NCBI RefSeq assembly: GCF_902167145.1
Contig: NC_050104.1
Location: 2,666,001-2,730,000 of the forward strand
From: Zea mays
Lineage: Eukaryota > Streptophyta > Magnoliopsida > Poales > Poaceae
DNA length: 64,000 bases
Direction: 5' to 3'
The notes beneath the pieces are model-generated. The model did no database searches. It had not been told where the DNA came from and saw only the letters and a program-made list of their open reading frames with translations. The position numbers were made by a program, and so were the translations under genes. Positions 47,401 to 58,343 of this stretch are shown piece after piece. Within the stretch, counting starts at the first letter, position 1. The number at the start of each line of letters is the position of its first letter.

Positions 47401-48595
47401 TTTGAGTAATTGAAGTAGAGTTTACACTTGATGGTTCACCTATGTACAAAAAAAGAACCGCAAAGTATAGTAACTGACAAATGAAAAGTAGCTTCATTCA
47501 CAAATGTAAACTAGCTTAGTTCAAAAATGAAAAATGGCTTCAAATCTCGGAGAACTTGCCTCCTTGTTGCTGTGGATGAGGTTGGGATAACATGGCTGCT
47601 GTCTGCTTGGGGCTGTGGATGAAAAATGGTAGCAGTCTACACTATGAACATATATAAACATGCATTAAATCGATGATGAAAAACGTGTGTGAAAAAAATA
47701 TTATTGCAACATACAGTACATACCTCTTGATCTAGGTGCTGCAGGTACTGTTCCCCTCGAGCTAGCTAAAGTTGTCCAGAAAAGCATGCAAAATCCGCAA
47801 GCTTTCACTCACACAGTCACACGCATGGAGTCATAAACTCATAACTAGCTAGCTAAAGCTGTCCAGAAGAGCACGTAGTTGCTACTCCTAGTCCTAGCTG
47901 CTCAGTTACTTCACTTACTACGATTTGCCAGTGACATTTTGTTTTGAGCCGGTTCATTCACCTGACGTGACATTCTGAATTGGAAAATTAATCTACACTC
48001 GCGCCCTACCTTTACATGCTTAATTAGATTACACATCTCTCGCAAACAACCTTTAATCTGTCTGGAGATTAGCATTTGCGCCAAAACACGGGAGACTGAT
48101 CGAGACGCACCCACCACATCGCAAATAATAAGATTTCGAATGGGATTCACCTGTCGTCGAAGGCGCAGTTGAGGCTCAGCGCGAGGCTACCAGCGGGCAC
48201 GGTCAGCGTCTAGAGCTCCCACTAACAGCTCGCGGGTCACAAAAAGCTCCCACCGGCCGTGAAGACGACATGTTAGGTTTCAGTGGGCAACGAGCAAGAC
48301 ATAGGGCGAGTAAAAGAACAACGAGCAAGACAGAGGCGGTGGCTAGGGTTCAATGGGCACGTCGACATGTTAGTTGTTTTTGGGCCTAAATTTCATTTGG
48401 CCCACAACGCACAACAGTGAATTTTTACTTTTTTAGCGGGCTAAATGATGTAGTATTTAGCTGTTTTAGCGGGCTAATATCCGATATTAGCGTTTCTGCC
48501 CGTTTAGCGCTAAATTGTGATTATCTTATCCCCATCCTTCTACAGCAGCTATATCTCGATATAGCGGCGGCTATATCCAGCTATTTTAAACATTG
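44463..48595 (-). mobile_element. hAT DNA transposon, nearly complete
   Basis: 4133 bp with terminal inverted repeats (CAGTGTTTAAAATAGC at the left; GCTATTTTAAACATTG at the right, one mismatch) and a perfect 8-bp target duplication GCTGAGAC (44455-44462 and 48596-48603). Subterminal TAGCGGGCTA words occur at both ends. It encodes a BED/DUF659/hATC transposase on the minus strand. The perfect duplication suggests a fairly recent insertion. Confidence 0.95.
44891..47593 (-). pseudogene. hAT transposase gene (four exons, two frameshifts)
   Basis: Proposed exons: 47560-47593 (ATG at 47593, GC donor GCAAGT), 45629-47439, 45420-45538, 44891-45319. The phase fits at the first junction. Domains: BED zinc finger (CKYCDKVIHGG and H/C partners), acidic linker, DUF659 catalytic region (SVMTDAWTDRKG, VVTDNASVN, GCAAHCLDLML), hATC dimerisation region (LNLTCSSSGCERAWSVFEQ) and a basic tail (KRKRHGRPRKKK). 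The enzyme would cut and paste the element. The frame shifts in a T run at 46905-46911 and in an A run at 46073-46077, as read on the plus strand. Without these the frame would be open. They may be true mutations or sequence errors. Confidence 0.85.
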
Positions 48596-48603
48596 GCTGA
48601 GAC

Positions 48604-49067
48604 ACATTCGTGCCCGTCAAAGGAGCATCATGCGGCTGAAGCTTAAAACAACGCTATGGACACACGGATGCGGAGATTTGCTCTCGTGCTTAATATATAG
48701 AAATATGTTGTAGAAAGAACACAATTGTATAGTGATATGCAAAAGAAGGCCATGATAGTTTAAATTAAGGTTTTAAAGTCCACCAACTAATCGTGGTTAG
48801 TCGACCTTATTTTTGACAAAAATGAGGTTGTGTGGCCATTAATCATCGACCATAGGCTCGTTCACATCACACCACATATGTTTCCTTGCCATAGGTCACA
48901 TTCTTGGATCTTGGTTGGAGACCATTTCTTGGTCAAAAATTCGTAGGTGTTAGCCTTCGATATTATTGAAAATGGTCATTCATGCCTATTTTCGACAAAA
49001 AAAATGGGGGTTGAATGGCCATTCATCATGGGCCAGAGGATCGTACACCTCACCCCACATATGTTTC
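48604..49067. other. Intergenic DNA with diverged tandem repeat
   Basis: Two related blocks, 48809-48885 and 48987-49067, share GACAAAAA...GGCCATT...CATC...CACATATGTTTC at roughly 75-80% identity. Element F inserted at the end of the second block. No gene. Confidence 0.5.
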
Positions 49068-50117
49068 TGTCGGAGAGGAAATTCTCCGGCCAGGTGGCGG
49101 AGTGCACCCGCCCTAAGTCCTAAGATGTGGAAGGGGCTTAAGCGTTCTGCTTGTTGCGAGATGAAGAAATGAACACAAGAACACACAAGAGTTTAGAGTG
49201 GTTCGGGCCGCCAGAGCGTAATACCCTACTCCACTGTGTGTTATATTGCTTGAGAGCTTTAGTTGTCTTGCATGACTTGGGTCTAAGCCTAAAAATTGAG
49301 CTTGTGTTGTAACGTCGCATGCCTCCCCTTTTATAGCTAAAGGGGGACATGTACAAGAGTACTGAGCCCTCACATGTGGGCCCAGGAACATAGCGGATGT
49401 AGCTACTAATACTTGCTGCTGGAGCGATCTTCTTGCGCCCTAACACCAAAGATCTGTATATCCTCGGCGTGCAGGGGGAAGCTTCTCGTATAAGGGATGA
49501 GTATAGTGCACCGCGCAGCACGGGCGCACTGTTTCGGCAATGAACTGGACAGGTGCGCTGTTTGCAGGGTGGCTCTGGCGCCGCCTGCCAGCGGAATGGA
49601 CAGGACGCAATAAATGTCGTGGGGGCACATCGCCTGTCAGAAGGGTGGACAGGCGGCGTGTCCTTTCCGCAATAAATGCGGAGACCACACGGCCCAGAAC
49701 TCTTACGTCATGCCCCGCCCGCTGGCCTACGTCATGGACAGTAAGCCATGTGGCGGCATTAGTCCCTCAGCCGAGTGGGAGCGGTGGCGCTCCGGATAGA
49801 GCCTGGACACGCATCAATACCGGACCTATGCCTAGGTCACGTCACTTCCTTTCCCGAGACCTTGTTATGGGTGGTCCGGAGCTCACATGGTGGGGTCCGA
49901 ACCCTATCCAATGGCTCCGGGCCGCTTTACTTCGGGGGTCCGGGTTGTGCACACAGGGGTCCTGCACCTTCTGGGCCCGATGGCGTTGTCTCCGAGAACG
50001 CCACCTTAACTGCCCACGAGATACCTCTGGGCTGTTCTCCGTGCGGCTAAGGGTAGCCGCACAGGCATCGTGCCTTCATACCGTAGTAAGGGGTACCCCT
50101 AATCCAGGGTACCGACA
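49068..50117 (-). repeat. 3' LTR of element F
   Basis: 1050 bp, TGTCGG...CCGACA. On the minus strand a TATA box (CTATAAAAGGGG, about 49327-49338) separates U3 from R/U5. The flank GTTTC (49063-49067) would be one copy of the target duplication. Open frames in it are not genes. Confidence 0.75.
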
Positions 50118-50135
50118 GTGGCCCCCGGGCCCGCC
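50118..50135 (-). other. Polypurine tract of element F
   Basis: Read on the minus strand it is GGCGGGCCCGGGGGCCAC, ending at the LTR. It is the expected plus-strand primer site and resembles the tract that precedes TGTCGG LTRs in grass Gypsy elements. Confidence 0.6.
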
Positions 50136-50538
50136 TTAGGGGAGAATGCGAGCCTGCAGGTGGGGCCAGAGTTTGACTGGCGATCGGCTCGCTGCTCCTG
50201 CGCATCCGTCGATGCAGTTACTGCCAGTCCGCCTATGGTCACGCCGACTGCCACGCCTGCCCCCGCGGCTGACTGGCCCATGACGACCGTACTTAATGTC
50301 TTTGTTGGGCCATGCGCGGGGTGCCTCGAGTCGCTGCATCAGTTTTGAAAATTTATCTTCTTAGTCTTCTGCGACGGACTCGAGGAGGCGCGGTATTGGC
50401 GCGAGTGGCGGTGCGACTTTCCTGCACCCAGAAACCGGTGTGCCGGGTGTATGACATGTGGCCCTGGGCCCCCATGCCAGAGGTTGGACCACCGGTTGCA
50501 GCGAAGGTGAGGGCGCGCGCAACCGTGGGGTGGTTGCC
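50136..50538 (-). other. Element F internal region, LTR-proximal part
   Basis: GC-rich, without a recognised gene. Its right end (about 50483-50538) is part of an 80-bp tandem repeat that continues at 62359 beyond element D. Confidence 0.5.
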
Positions 50539-53332
50539 TGTCACACCCGGTTTTAGAAGGCAAACCGAATGCGAACCATGTACGTGCCAGGATCAGTTAT
50601 TCACGTACACAGCAGTTACATAATATGGACATCATCACACAGTGCTCAAAATAGTATTAATAAGGGAAATAGTCGATTACATCATACGTCTGAGACGTCC
50701 ATATAGTTCTTACAATAAATCAAAGTGCGGAAAAGAAACGTAGATAACGCGGCCTTCACAGGCAGCCGACTGGGGGGTTGCCGCTAACCCACACCTAGAA
50801 CTCGTCGTAGTCTTGGAACTCCTGGAAGTCTCCTTCCACAGCTTCATCTTCGCCTGAGCAGTGGTTGCAATGCTGACAACCTGGGGGGGGTTTGGTGTGT
50901 AGAGCAAGGGTGAGTACACATCAACATACTCAGCAAGTATCCTGTTTGGCTGTAGTGGACTAGCTTTATGTGGGGATAAGTCAAGCAGTTGCTTTTAGTT
51001 GGTCAGGTTATTACTTACTAGTAGAAAGCCAGGTTTTAACATTAACCCAAGTTATTAGCCCAATGTATCCTTTCCAAACGGAAAGAATACCACTTACCGA
51101 TACCATAATCGTAATCAGAACCATCAATCTCATTGTCACCTGTACCAAAGTATCTCTGATCAAGTATCACTAATCTCTGGAGCTCCCTTGGCCGCTCATA
51201 ACCGCGAGCACGTCTGATATATCAGTTTCATAACACTCTGCAGAGGTTGTGCACTTTACCCACAAGCCGTGATTCCCTCTCTGGCCCGGGCTTGCAAGAC
51301 CCTTATTCACTCCCGAGGTGAATGGCCAAGGTTTCACTACAAAGCCTTTACAAAGATTCCCCGGGGCTGTAGCCACCCGTTAGGTTTCCTAAATGTACCG
51401 CACTCCTCCCCAAGGGACAAATCAACCTTGGCAGAGCGAGCCGCATACACCGAGCCCCATTGACGGCACGACGGCGAAGCGAACTACACCCCGGATCCTC
51501 TAATTATTCAGCTAAGGGCACCCCATTCCACCCTCATGGTTGCACTGTTTTCCCGGGCGGTCATCCATTGAACAGGTCCTTACGGAGAGGCACTCGAGAA
51601 ACCGCTCGAGTCCCCTTAAATGCCACAAGTATAATCATAAATAAGAACGGGAAAACAGCGTATCATAGATAACCACATCATGTTCATTGATTAAAGTTGA
51701 GCAATAGCATCAAACTAAGCAGTAATAATCCGACCCAAATAGGTAAACAAGGACATGGATAACAAAAAGCTAGTCAATCCTTAGGTATAAATGTGTGATG
51801 CGGGAGGTGAATTAAAGAATGATTAGGACAGAGATAGGTCAAAGGACACTTGCCTCCACCAACCGACTGCTGCTCAGGGGCTTCTCCTGCGAATTCCTCG
51901 GGCTCTTCGACCGGATCGTTCTCTATGCGAGCGCAAACATACATACATCCATCCACATATTTAATACAAAAGAACAGTACACCATACAAGGGAACAAATA
52001 AAGCGAATATGCATCAAGTATGACATTTGACATTGCATTTGTTATGGTTAGAAAGAAACGGGAAAAGGGTCTCGCAGGGGGGTTAAAGTTTATGCACTAA
52101 TGATTAGTTAAATTATGCACTCTAGTTTCAATAGGTTCCTAACAAAAGAATTCTGTTATATGCACTAGTGGGAACCTAATCATTTTAAGTTGATTAACAT
52201 TGCACGGGATAAACAATTAACTGAATGAATCAACTAGCGCAACGACATTCTAAATTAAACTTCTCATTTCCATAGCATGAACCATGATTAGTCTACCCAA
52301 AATAAGGTAATTATGATCACAGAAAGTAAATAAAATAAAATAAAATAAAAAAAATAAAAAAAACAGGGGGGGGCGGTTGAACCGGCCCTAGGGCGGTTGA
52401 ACCGGCCGGCTGGGCGAGCGGCTGGGCCGGCCAGGGGCGCGGCCGAACCAGCGGGCAGGGGGCGGCTGGCGGGTGGCCAGGGGCCAGGGGCGGCCGAGGG
52501 CGCGGCCAGGGCGGGCCGGGGGCGCGGCTGGGTGCGGCCGGGGGCGCGGCTGGGCGCGACCGGGGGCGCGGCTGGGGGCGGCCAGGGGCCGGCCAGGGCG
52601 CGGCCGAGGCTGGCCAGGCGCGGCTGGGGCCAGGGCGCGGCCGGCGGCTGGGCTGGGGGCGGCCAGGGGCGCGGCCAGGGGTGGCCGGGCGGCTGGGCTG
52701 CCAAGGGGAGGGAGGAGGGGAGAGGGGAGAGGGAGGGAGGAGAGGGAAAGGGGGGGCTCATCGGCGATGGGCGGCCGACGGCGAGGGCGGCGGCCGAGCA
52801 GGGGGCGGCGGCGGTTAGGGCAGAGGGGTAGGGGCGGTGGCTTAGGGAGAGAGAGGGAAAATGAGAGGGAGAGAGAGAGGGAGAGGGAATTGGGGAAAAA
52901 AAAGGGGAGGTGGGGGGGCGGCTGGGCCTGCCAAGGCCCAAGAGGGGGGGCGCGCAGGGGGCTTGGGCCGGCCAAGGGGCGGCTGGGCCGGCCAAGGAGC
53001 CCATGGCGCGGGAGAGAGGGAAAGGGGAAGAGGGAGAGAGAAAGAAAGAGAAAGAAAAAGAAAAGATTATTTCCCTGTTTTCGAAATCCGATCTTCCTAG
53101 ATGAATGCATTTGCACTTTCAAACAATCAAAGAATGCATAGCTCGGCATGGTGCATCAAACAACATAAAGTATTTTTTAGAGTTTTTCTTTACACGGGAA
53201 TTCCAAACCGAATCCCGCTAGCTTTGGAAAAAGTCAAGGTCTAGCGAGGGCAAAAAGAAAAAGAAAAGGTAACGCCCGAATTTGGCGAGTAAAGAAAAGA
53301 AAAAATTCAACTGCAAAATTCGGGGCGTTACA
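50539..53332 (-). repeat. 3' LTR of element D
   Basis: 2794 bp. It contains a GC-rich minisatellite (about 52370-52700, GGGGGCGCGGCTGG-like units) and a GA-rich tract (52715-53070). It has roughly two more minisatellite units (about 43 bp) than the 5' LTR. The long open frames here (for example 52388-53149) are low-complexity artefacts. Confidence 0.95.
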
Positions 53333-53350
53333 AACCTATCCCCCTTAAAA
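53333..53350 (-). other. Polypurine tract of element D
   Basis: On the minus strand TTTTAAGGGGGATAGGTT directly precedes the LTR start TGTAAC. It would prime plus-strand DNA. Confidence 0.75.
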
Positions 53351-53368
53351 GAATCTCGCCCTCGAGAT

Positions 53369-56300
53369 TCAGGGCTGGCTAGCAAAGAGCTCTGGGTACT
53401 TGGCCACTAGATCATCTTCACGCTCCCAGGTTGCTTCTTCCTCAGAGTGGTGATTCCATCTGACTTTGCACATTCTGATGGTCTTCCTTCGGGTGACTCT
53501 GTCTGCAATCTCAAGGATCTGAGCTAGCTTCTCAACATAGGTCAAGTCCTCCTGGACCTCAAGACCTTCCACTGGCAACTGCTCTTCTGGCACACGCAAG
53601 CACTTCTTCAACTGAGACACATGAAAGACATCATGCACAGCAGACAAATTCTCTGGCAGGCTGAGCTGATAAGCCACTTCTCCACGCTTTGAGAGGATCT
53701 GGTACGGACCAATGTAGCGGGGTGCTAGCTTGCCTTTCACTCCGAATCTTCTGACTCCTCTGATCGGTGACACTTTCAGATAGACAAAGTCTCCGACTTC
53801 AAAACTCAGCTCTCTTCTTCTTGTGTCTGCATAGCTTCGCTGCCTCGATTGCGCTATCTTCAGATTCTCTCGGACCATCTTGATGTTCTCTTCGGCTTCA
53901 AGCAGAATGTCTGGCCCAAACACTTGCTTCTCTCCAGGCTGATCCCATTGCAACGGAGTTCTACAACTCCTTCCATAAAGCGCCTGAAACGGTGACATCT
54001 TCAAACTGGCCTGGTAACTGTTGTTATAGGAAAACTCTGCATAAGGCAATCGCTTGTCCCATCCGGACTGATCTTGCAACGCACAGGCTCTCAACATATC
54101 TTCGAGAATTTGATTGGTCCTTTCAATCTGGCCATCTGTCTGCGGGTGATAAGCTGAACTGAAATTCAGATGTGTGCCCAAGGCTTCATGCAACTGCTGC
54201 CAGAAATGAGAGGTGAACTGCGTTCCTCTGTCTGACACTATCTTCTTTGGCACACCATGAAGACAAACGATCCGAGACATATACAACTCTGCCAATACTG
54301 CACTGTTGTAGCTGGTCTTGACAGGTATGAAGTGGGCTGACTTGGTCAAACGGTCCACCACTACCCAAATAGAATCGTAGCCGGCTCGAGTGCGAGGCAA
54401 TCCGACTATGAAATCCATACCAATTTCATCCCATTTCCACTGAGGGATCTGCAACGGTTGCAACAATCCAGCTGGTCTCTGGTGCTCTGCCTTAATTCTT
54501 CGACAACTATCGCACTTAGCCACATGCTCTGCGATTTTCCTCTTCATTCCGTACCACCAGAATTTCTTTTTCAGATCCTGATACATCTTCTCACTACCAG
54601 GGTGAATCGAATAAGCTGTCTCATGAGCTTCCTTAAGAATCAACTCCCGAATAGACTGGACATTGGGAACACATAAGCGGTCTTTGAACCATATCACGCC
54701 TTCAGCATCTTCTCGAAAATCTTTGCCTCTGCCATCTAGAATCAATCGCCGAATCTCACTGATCTTTTCATCATTCTTCTGCGCTTCTTTGATTTCTCGC
54801 TTTAAGGTAGGTTCCAATTCAACTGTGACTCCTCGCGAATTGTTCAGAAACCCGAGACTCAACCTGTCGAACTCCTTGGCCAACTCATAAGGCATCGGGC
54901 GAGCGACCATCAGATTGACCTGACTCTTTCTGCTCAAAGCATCTGCCACTACGTTTGCTTTGCCTGGATGGTAATGAATCTCCAACTCATAGTCTTTGAT
55001 CAGCTCTAACCATCTTCGTTGCCTCATGTTCAGCTCTGTCTGAGTGAATATGTACTTCAGACTCTTGTGATCTGTGTAAACATCGCATTTCTGTCCATAC
55101 AGATAGTGCCTCCATGTCTTCAGTGCGTGAACCACTGCTGCCAACTCTAGATCATGGATTGGGTAGTTCTTCTCATGAACCTTCAATTGTCGGGACGAGT
55201 AAGCCACAACTCTTCCCTCTTGCATCAGCACGCATCCCAAACCTGTGTAACAAGCATCACAATACACCGAGAAGGGCTTGTGCACATCAGGCAAGATTAG
55301 GACAGGCGATGTAGTCAACTTCTCTTTCAGCGCTTCAAAGGCCTCTTGACATTTCTGGGTCCATTTGAACTCAACCTTGTTGCCTAGCAACGCTGTCATT
55401 GGCTTCGCAATCTTCGAAAACCCTTCAATGAATCGCCGATAGTATCCGGCCATTCCAATGAAGCTCTTGATTCCTCGAGCATCTGTTGGCGCTTTCCAGT
55501 TCAGAATGTCTGCCACTTTCTTCGGATCCACAGCCAATCCTTCCTTGTTGATTATGTGACCCAAGAACAGGACTTCATTGATCCAGAACTCACACTTGCT
55601 TAACTTTGCATACAACTGGTGCTCTCGCAATCTCTGCAATACCATCCTCAAATGATCTGCGTGCTCTTCTTCGCTTTGGGAATAAATCAGAATGTCATCA
55701 ATGAATACCACCACAAACTTATCAAGGTAATCCATGAATACACTGTTCATCAGATTCATGAAGAACGCTGGTGCATTGGTCAAACCAAAAGACATCACTG
55801 TGAACTCATACAAACCATACTTGGTAATGAATGCCGTCTTCGGAATGTCCGAAGGTCGGATCCTGAGCTGATGATAACCTGACCTCAGATCAATCTTGGA
55901 GAACACACTGGCTCCTCTCAACTGGTCGAACAGATCTTCTATTCTGGGCAAGGGATACTTGTTCTTGATCGTGACCTCATTCAAAGCTCGATAATCGATG
56001 CACATCCTCTTGGTGCCATCTTTCTTTTCCACAAATAAGACAGGGGCGGCCCAAGGCGAGGTGCTTGGCCGAATGTAACCTTTCTCTGACAGCTCATCAA
56101 TCTGCTCCTTAAGCTCAACCAACTCTGGTCCAGATATTCTGTAAGCTCTCTTAAAGATGGGGGCGGTTCCAGGAAGAAGCTCTATGGCAAACTCAACTTT
56201 CCGCTCTGGTGGCATACCCGGTAAATCCTTTGGAAACACATCTGGGAATTCAGACACAACCTTGATACTCTCAATTGGATCTGCTTCACTGCTATCGACA

Positions 56301-57940
56301 GCCATCTGATAACAACTTCCTTTCTTCGGCTCAGGTGGGACTAACTCGGTCACCACTTCCTTTCCTAGTGGGGACACCAACTTGATTGTCCTTTTATCAC
56401 AACTGATAACTGCCTGATACTTATCTAACCAATTCATCCCTAGGATGACATCTATTCCCTGAGTACCCATTACTATAAGGTTGGCGGGAAACGCTATCCC
56501 CCTTATTTCCACACTTATATTTAAACAAATGCTATCAGCTCGAATTCTACCACCAGCTGAGTCAATTTGAATGGGGGTTGACATGGTAGTAGTTGGAAGA
56601 TTATGTGCTTCTACCCATGATGCAGTAATGAAAGAATGCGTTGCTCCAGTATCAAATAACACTTCTGCAATATGGGAGTCGACTGGGAACATACCTACTA
56701 TCATGCCGGGGGTCTCCTGAACTGCTTCAGCCTCCAAGTGATTCAATCTTCCATGATTATAGCGCTGTTGAGGGCGGTTGCCTGCTCCAGGCTGAGACAC
56801 ATTCTGCTTTGCTGGGGCATTGGGGCCTGACTGCTGCTGGGCTGCCTTCTTCGGACATTGCATCACCCAATGGCCCTGCTCTCCACAGTGGAAACATGCC
56901 CTGTTTCCAACCTGAGCTGGTGCTGCCTGACTGTTCTGCTGGTTTGCTGGGGCAGGAAGACGGGGTGCTTGCTGATTCTGCCTTTGAAACTGACCTCCTG
57001 ACTGATTGCTCTGACGGTTCTGGTACTGATGCTGAGGATACTGCCTTTGGAACTGCTGATGCTGCTGACGCTGCTGAGGTGGACGCTGGTTCTGCCTGAA
57101 CTGCTGAGGTTGATTGCCTGAAAAACGAGGGCGGCTGCTGCTTCCAGGCTGGGGTCCACTGATCTTGCGCTTACGATCTTCCATCTCCTTACGCTTCCTT
57201 TCTGTCATGATCGCTCTATCAATCAGGTGCTGGAATGTCGGGAAGGTGTGATTCATCAGTTGATACTGCAGGGGGTCGACCAAGCCTCTCAGAAAACGGT
57301 ATTGTCGCTGGGCGTCAGTGTTGACATCCTCAGGAGCATAGCGAGACAATTGCAGAAACCTGTCTCGATACTCACTGACAGATGATGACCCTTGCTTAAG
57401 GGCCAGGAACTCCTCCTTCTTCACTGTCATCAGACCTGCAGGCACGTGGTACTGACGAAAGCTACCTCTGAATTCTTCCCAGGTGATGGTGTCAGGGTTG
57501 GCATGGGTGGCGAGGTAAGACTCCCACCATGATTGGGCTGCTCCTCTCAACAGACAGGGACCATACAAGACTTTCTCCCTGTCATCACACTGAGCGGTAT
57601 GCAACTCCCGCTCCACAGTGCGCAGCCAATCTTCAGCATCCATGGGGTCAGAAGAGTGAGCGAACGTTGGGGGATGACCTCTCATGAATTCAGCACGCTT
57701 GTCTCTGGGCATCTGAGGCATCTGAGGCTGGGGTGGTGCTTGCTGCTGTTGCTACTGCTGCTGCTGAATGGTGGCCAGAGTCTGACCGATGGCCTGAACT
57801 GCCTGAGTCTGCATCAGAAACATCTGCTCGATCGACATCGGGGGCGGGGGTGGCAGCTGCTGCTGCTGGGGCGCCTCATCTTGTTGACCGGCTTGCTCCT
57901 GCTGAGCACGCCTTCCTCCTCTGCGCCTGTTCTCTGACAT
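53369..57940 (-). pseudogene. gag-pol: Gag-Pol polyprotein of element D with one amber codon
   Basis: The frame opens at MSENRRRGG (57940) and would run 1523 codons. A TAG at 57754-57752 interrupts a glutamine run. An internal ATG at 57721 gives 1450 open codons. Counted from there: Retrotrans_gag core (about 10-180), CCHC knuckle [14 protein letters not shown] (about 272-285), protease FDTGATHSF (about 355), reverse transcriptase with FIDDILIYS (Asp 675/676), RNase H ([11 protein letters not shown], about 820), integrase zinc region (HPGSEKMY...CDSC), catalytic [17 protein letters not shown] and QIERTNQ, then a chromodomain-like tail ([16 protein letters not shown]). All catalytic motifs are present. 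Readthrough or initiation at the internal ATG could bypass the stop. Confidence 0.9.
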
Positions 57941-58343
57941 CTGCAGAATGCAACCACACATCAGAACTGATCTGGCAAATCTTGCAGCATAAGAAAAGAG
58001 TATAGAATTCTTCAACAGCACTGAGCAGGTGAGCATCTTCACTGATCTCCAACACAGACCACACAGCTTCTCAGATCAAGAGGAAAGTGGAATAAAAGGT
58101 TTCCCAACTATATAACTAACTCCATTAACATAATATGTAAACCAAAATGCAGGGGATACCCACACTCTGGTAACAGTCATTACAAAGATCCAAACCAAAC
58201 ATAGTTCATCATGACAAACATAAATGCACAGGATATAGCAAACTACCCTGTCTAACTAAGACTAACTAAGACCGAGATTAACGCTAAGACTGAAGCTTCT
58301 ATGCATATATTTCGTATTAATTACAAGATCCAACTCTAGCGAT
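57941..58343 (-). other. Spacer between ORF0 and gag in element D
   Basis: Non-coding. On the minus strand it ends TTGCATTCTGCAG directly before the gag ATG, which looks like a 3' splice site. Gag may be read from a spliced RNA; that is inference. Confidence 0.5.

Noticed and set aside
49068..50117. Element F LTR read as a plus-strand 5' LTR
   Set aside because: The TATA box and the polypurine tract next to the TGTCGG end both point to the minus strand.
52288..53149. Long open frames on both strands (up to 253 codons) in a GC-rich stretch
   Set aside because: They are Pro/Ala/Arg/Gly low-complexity frames inside the LTR minisatellite of element D and recur in the other LTR (61361-62170).
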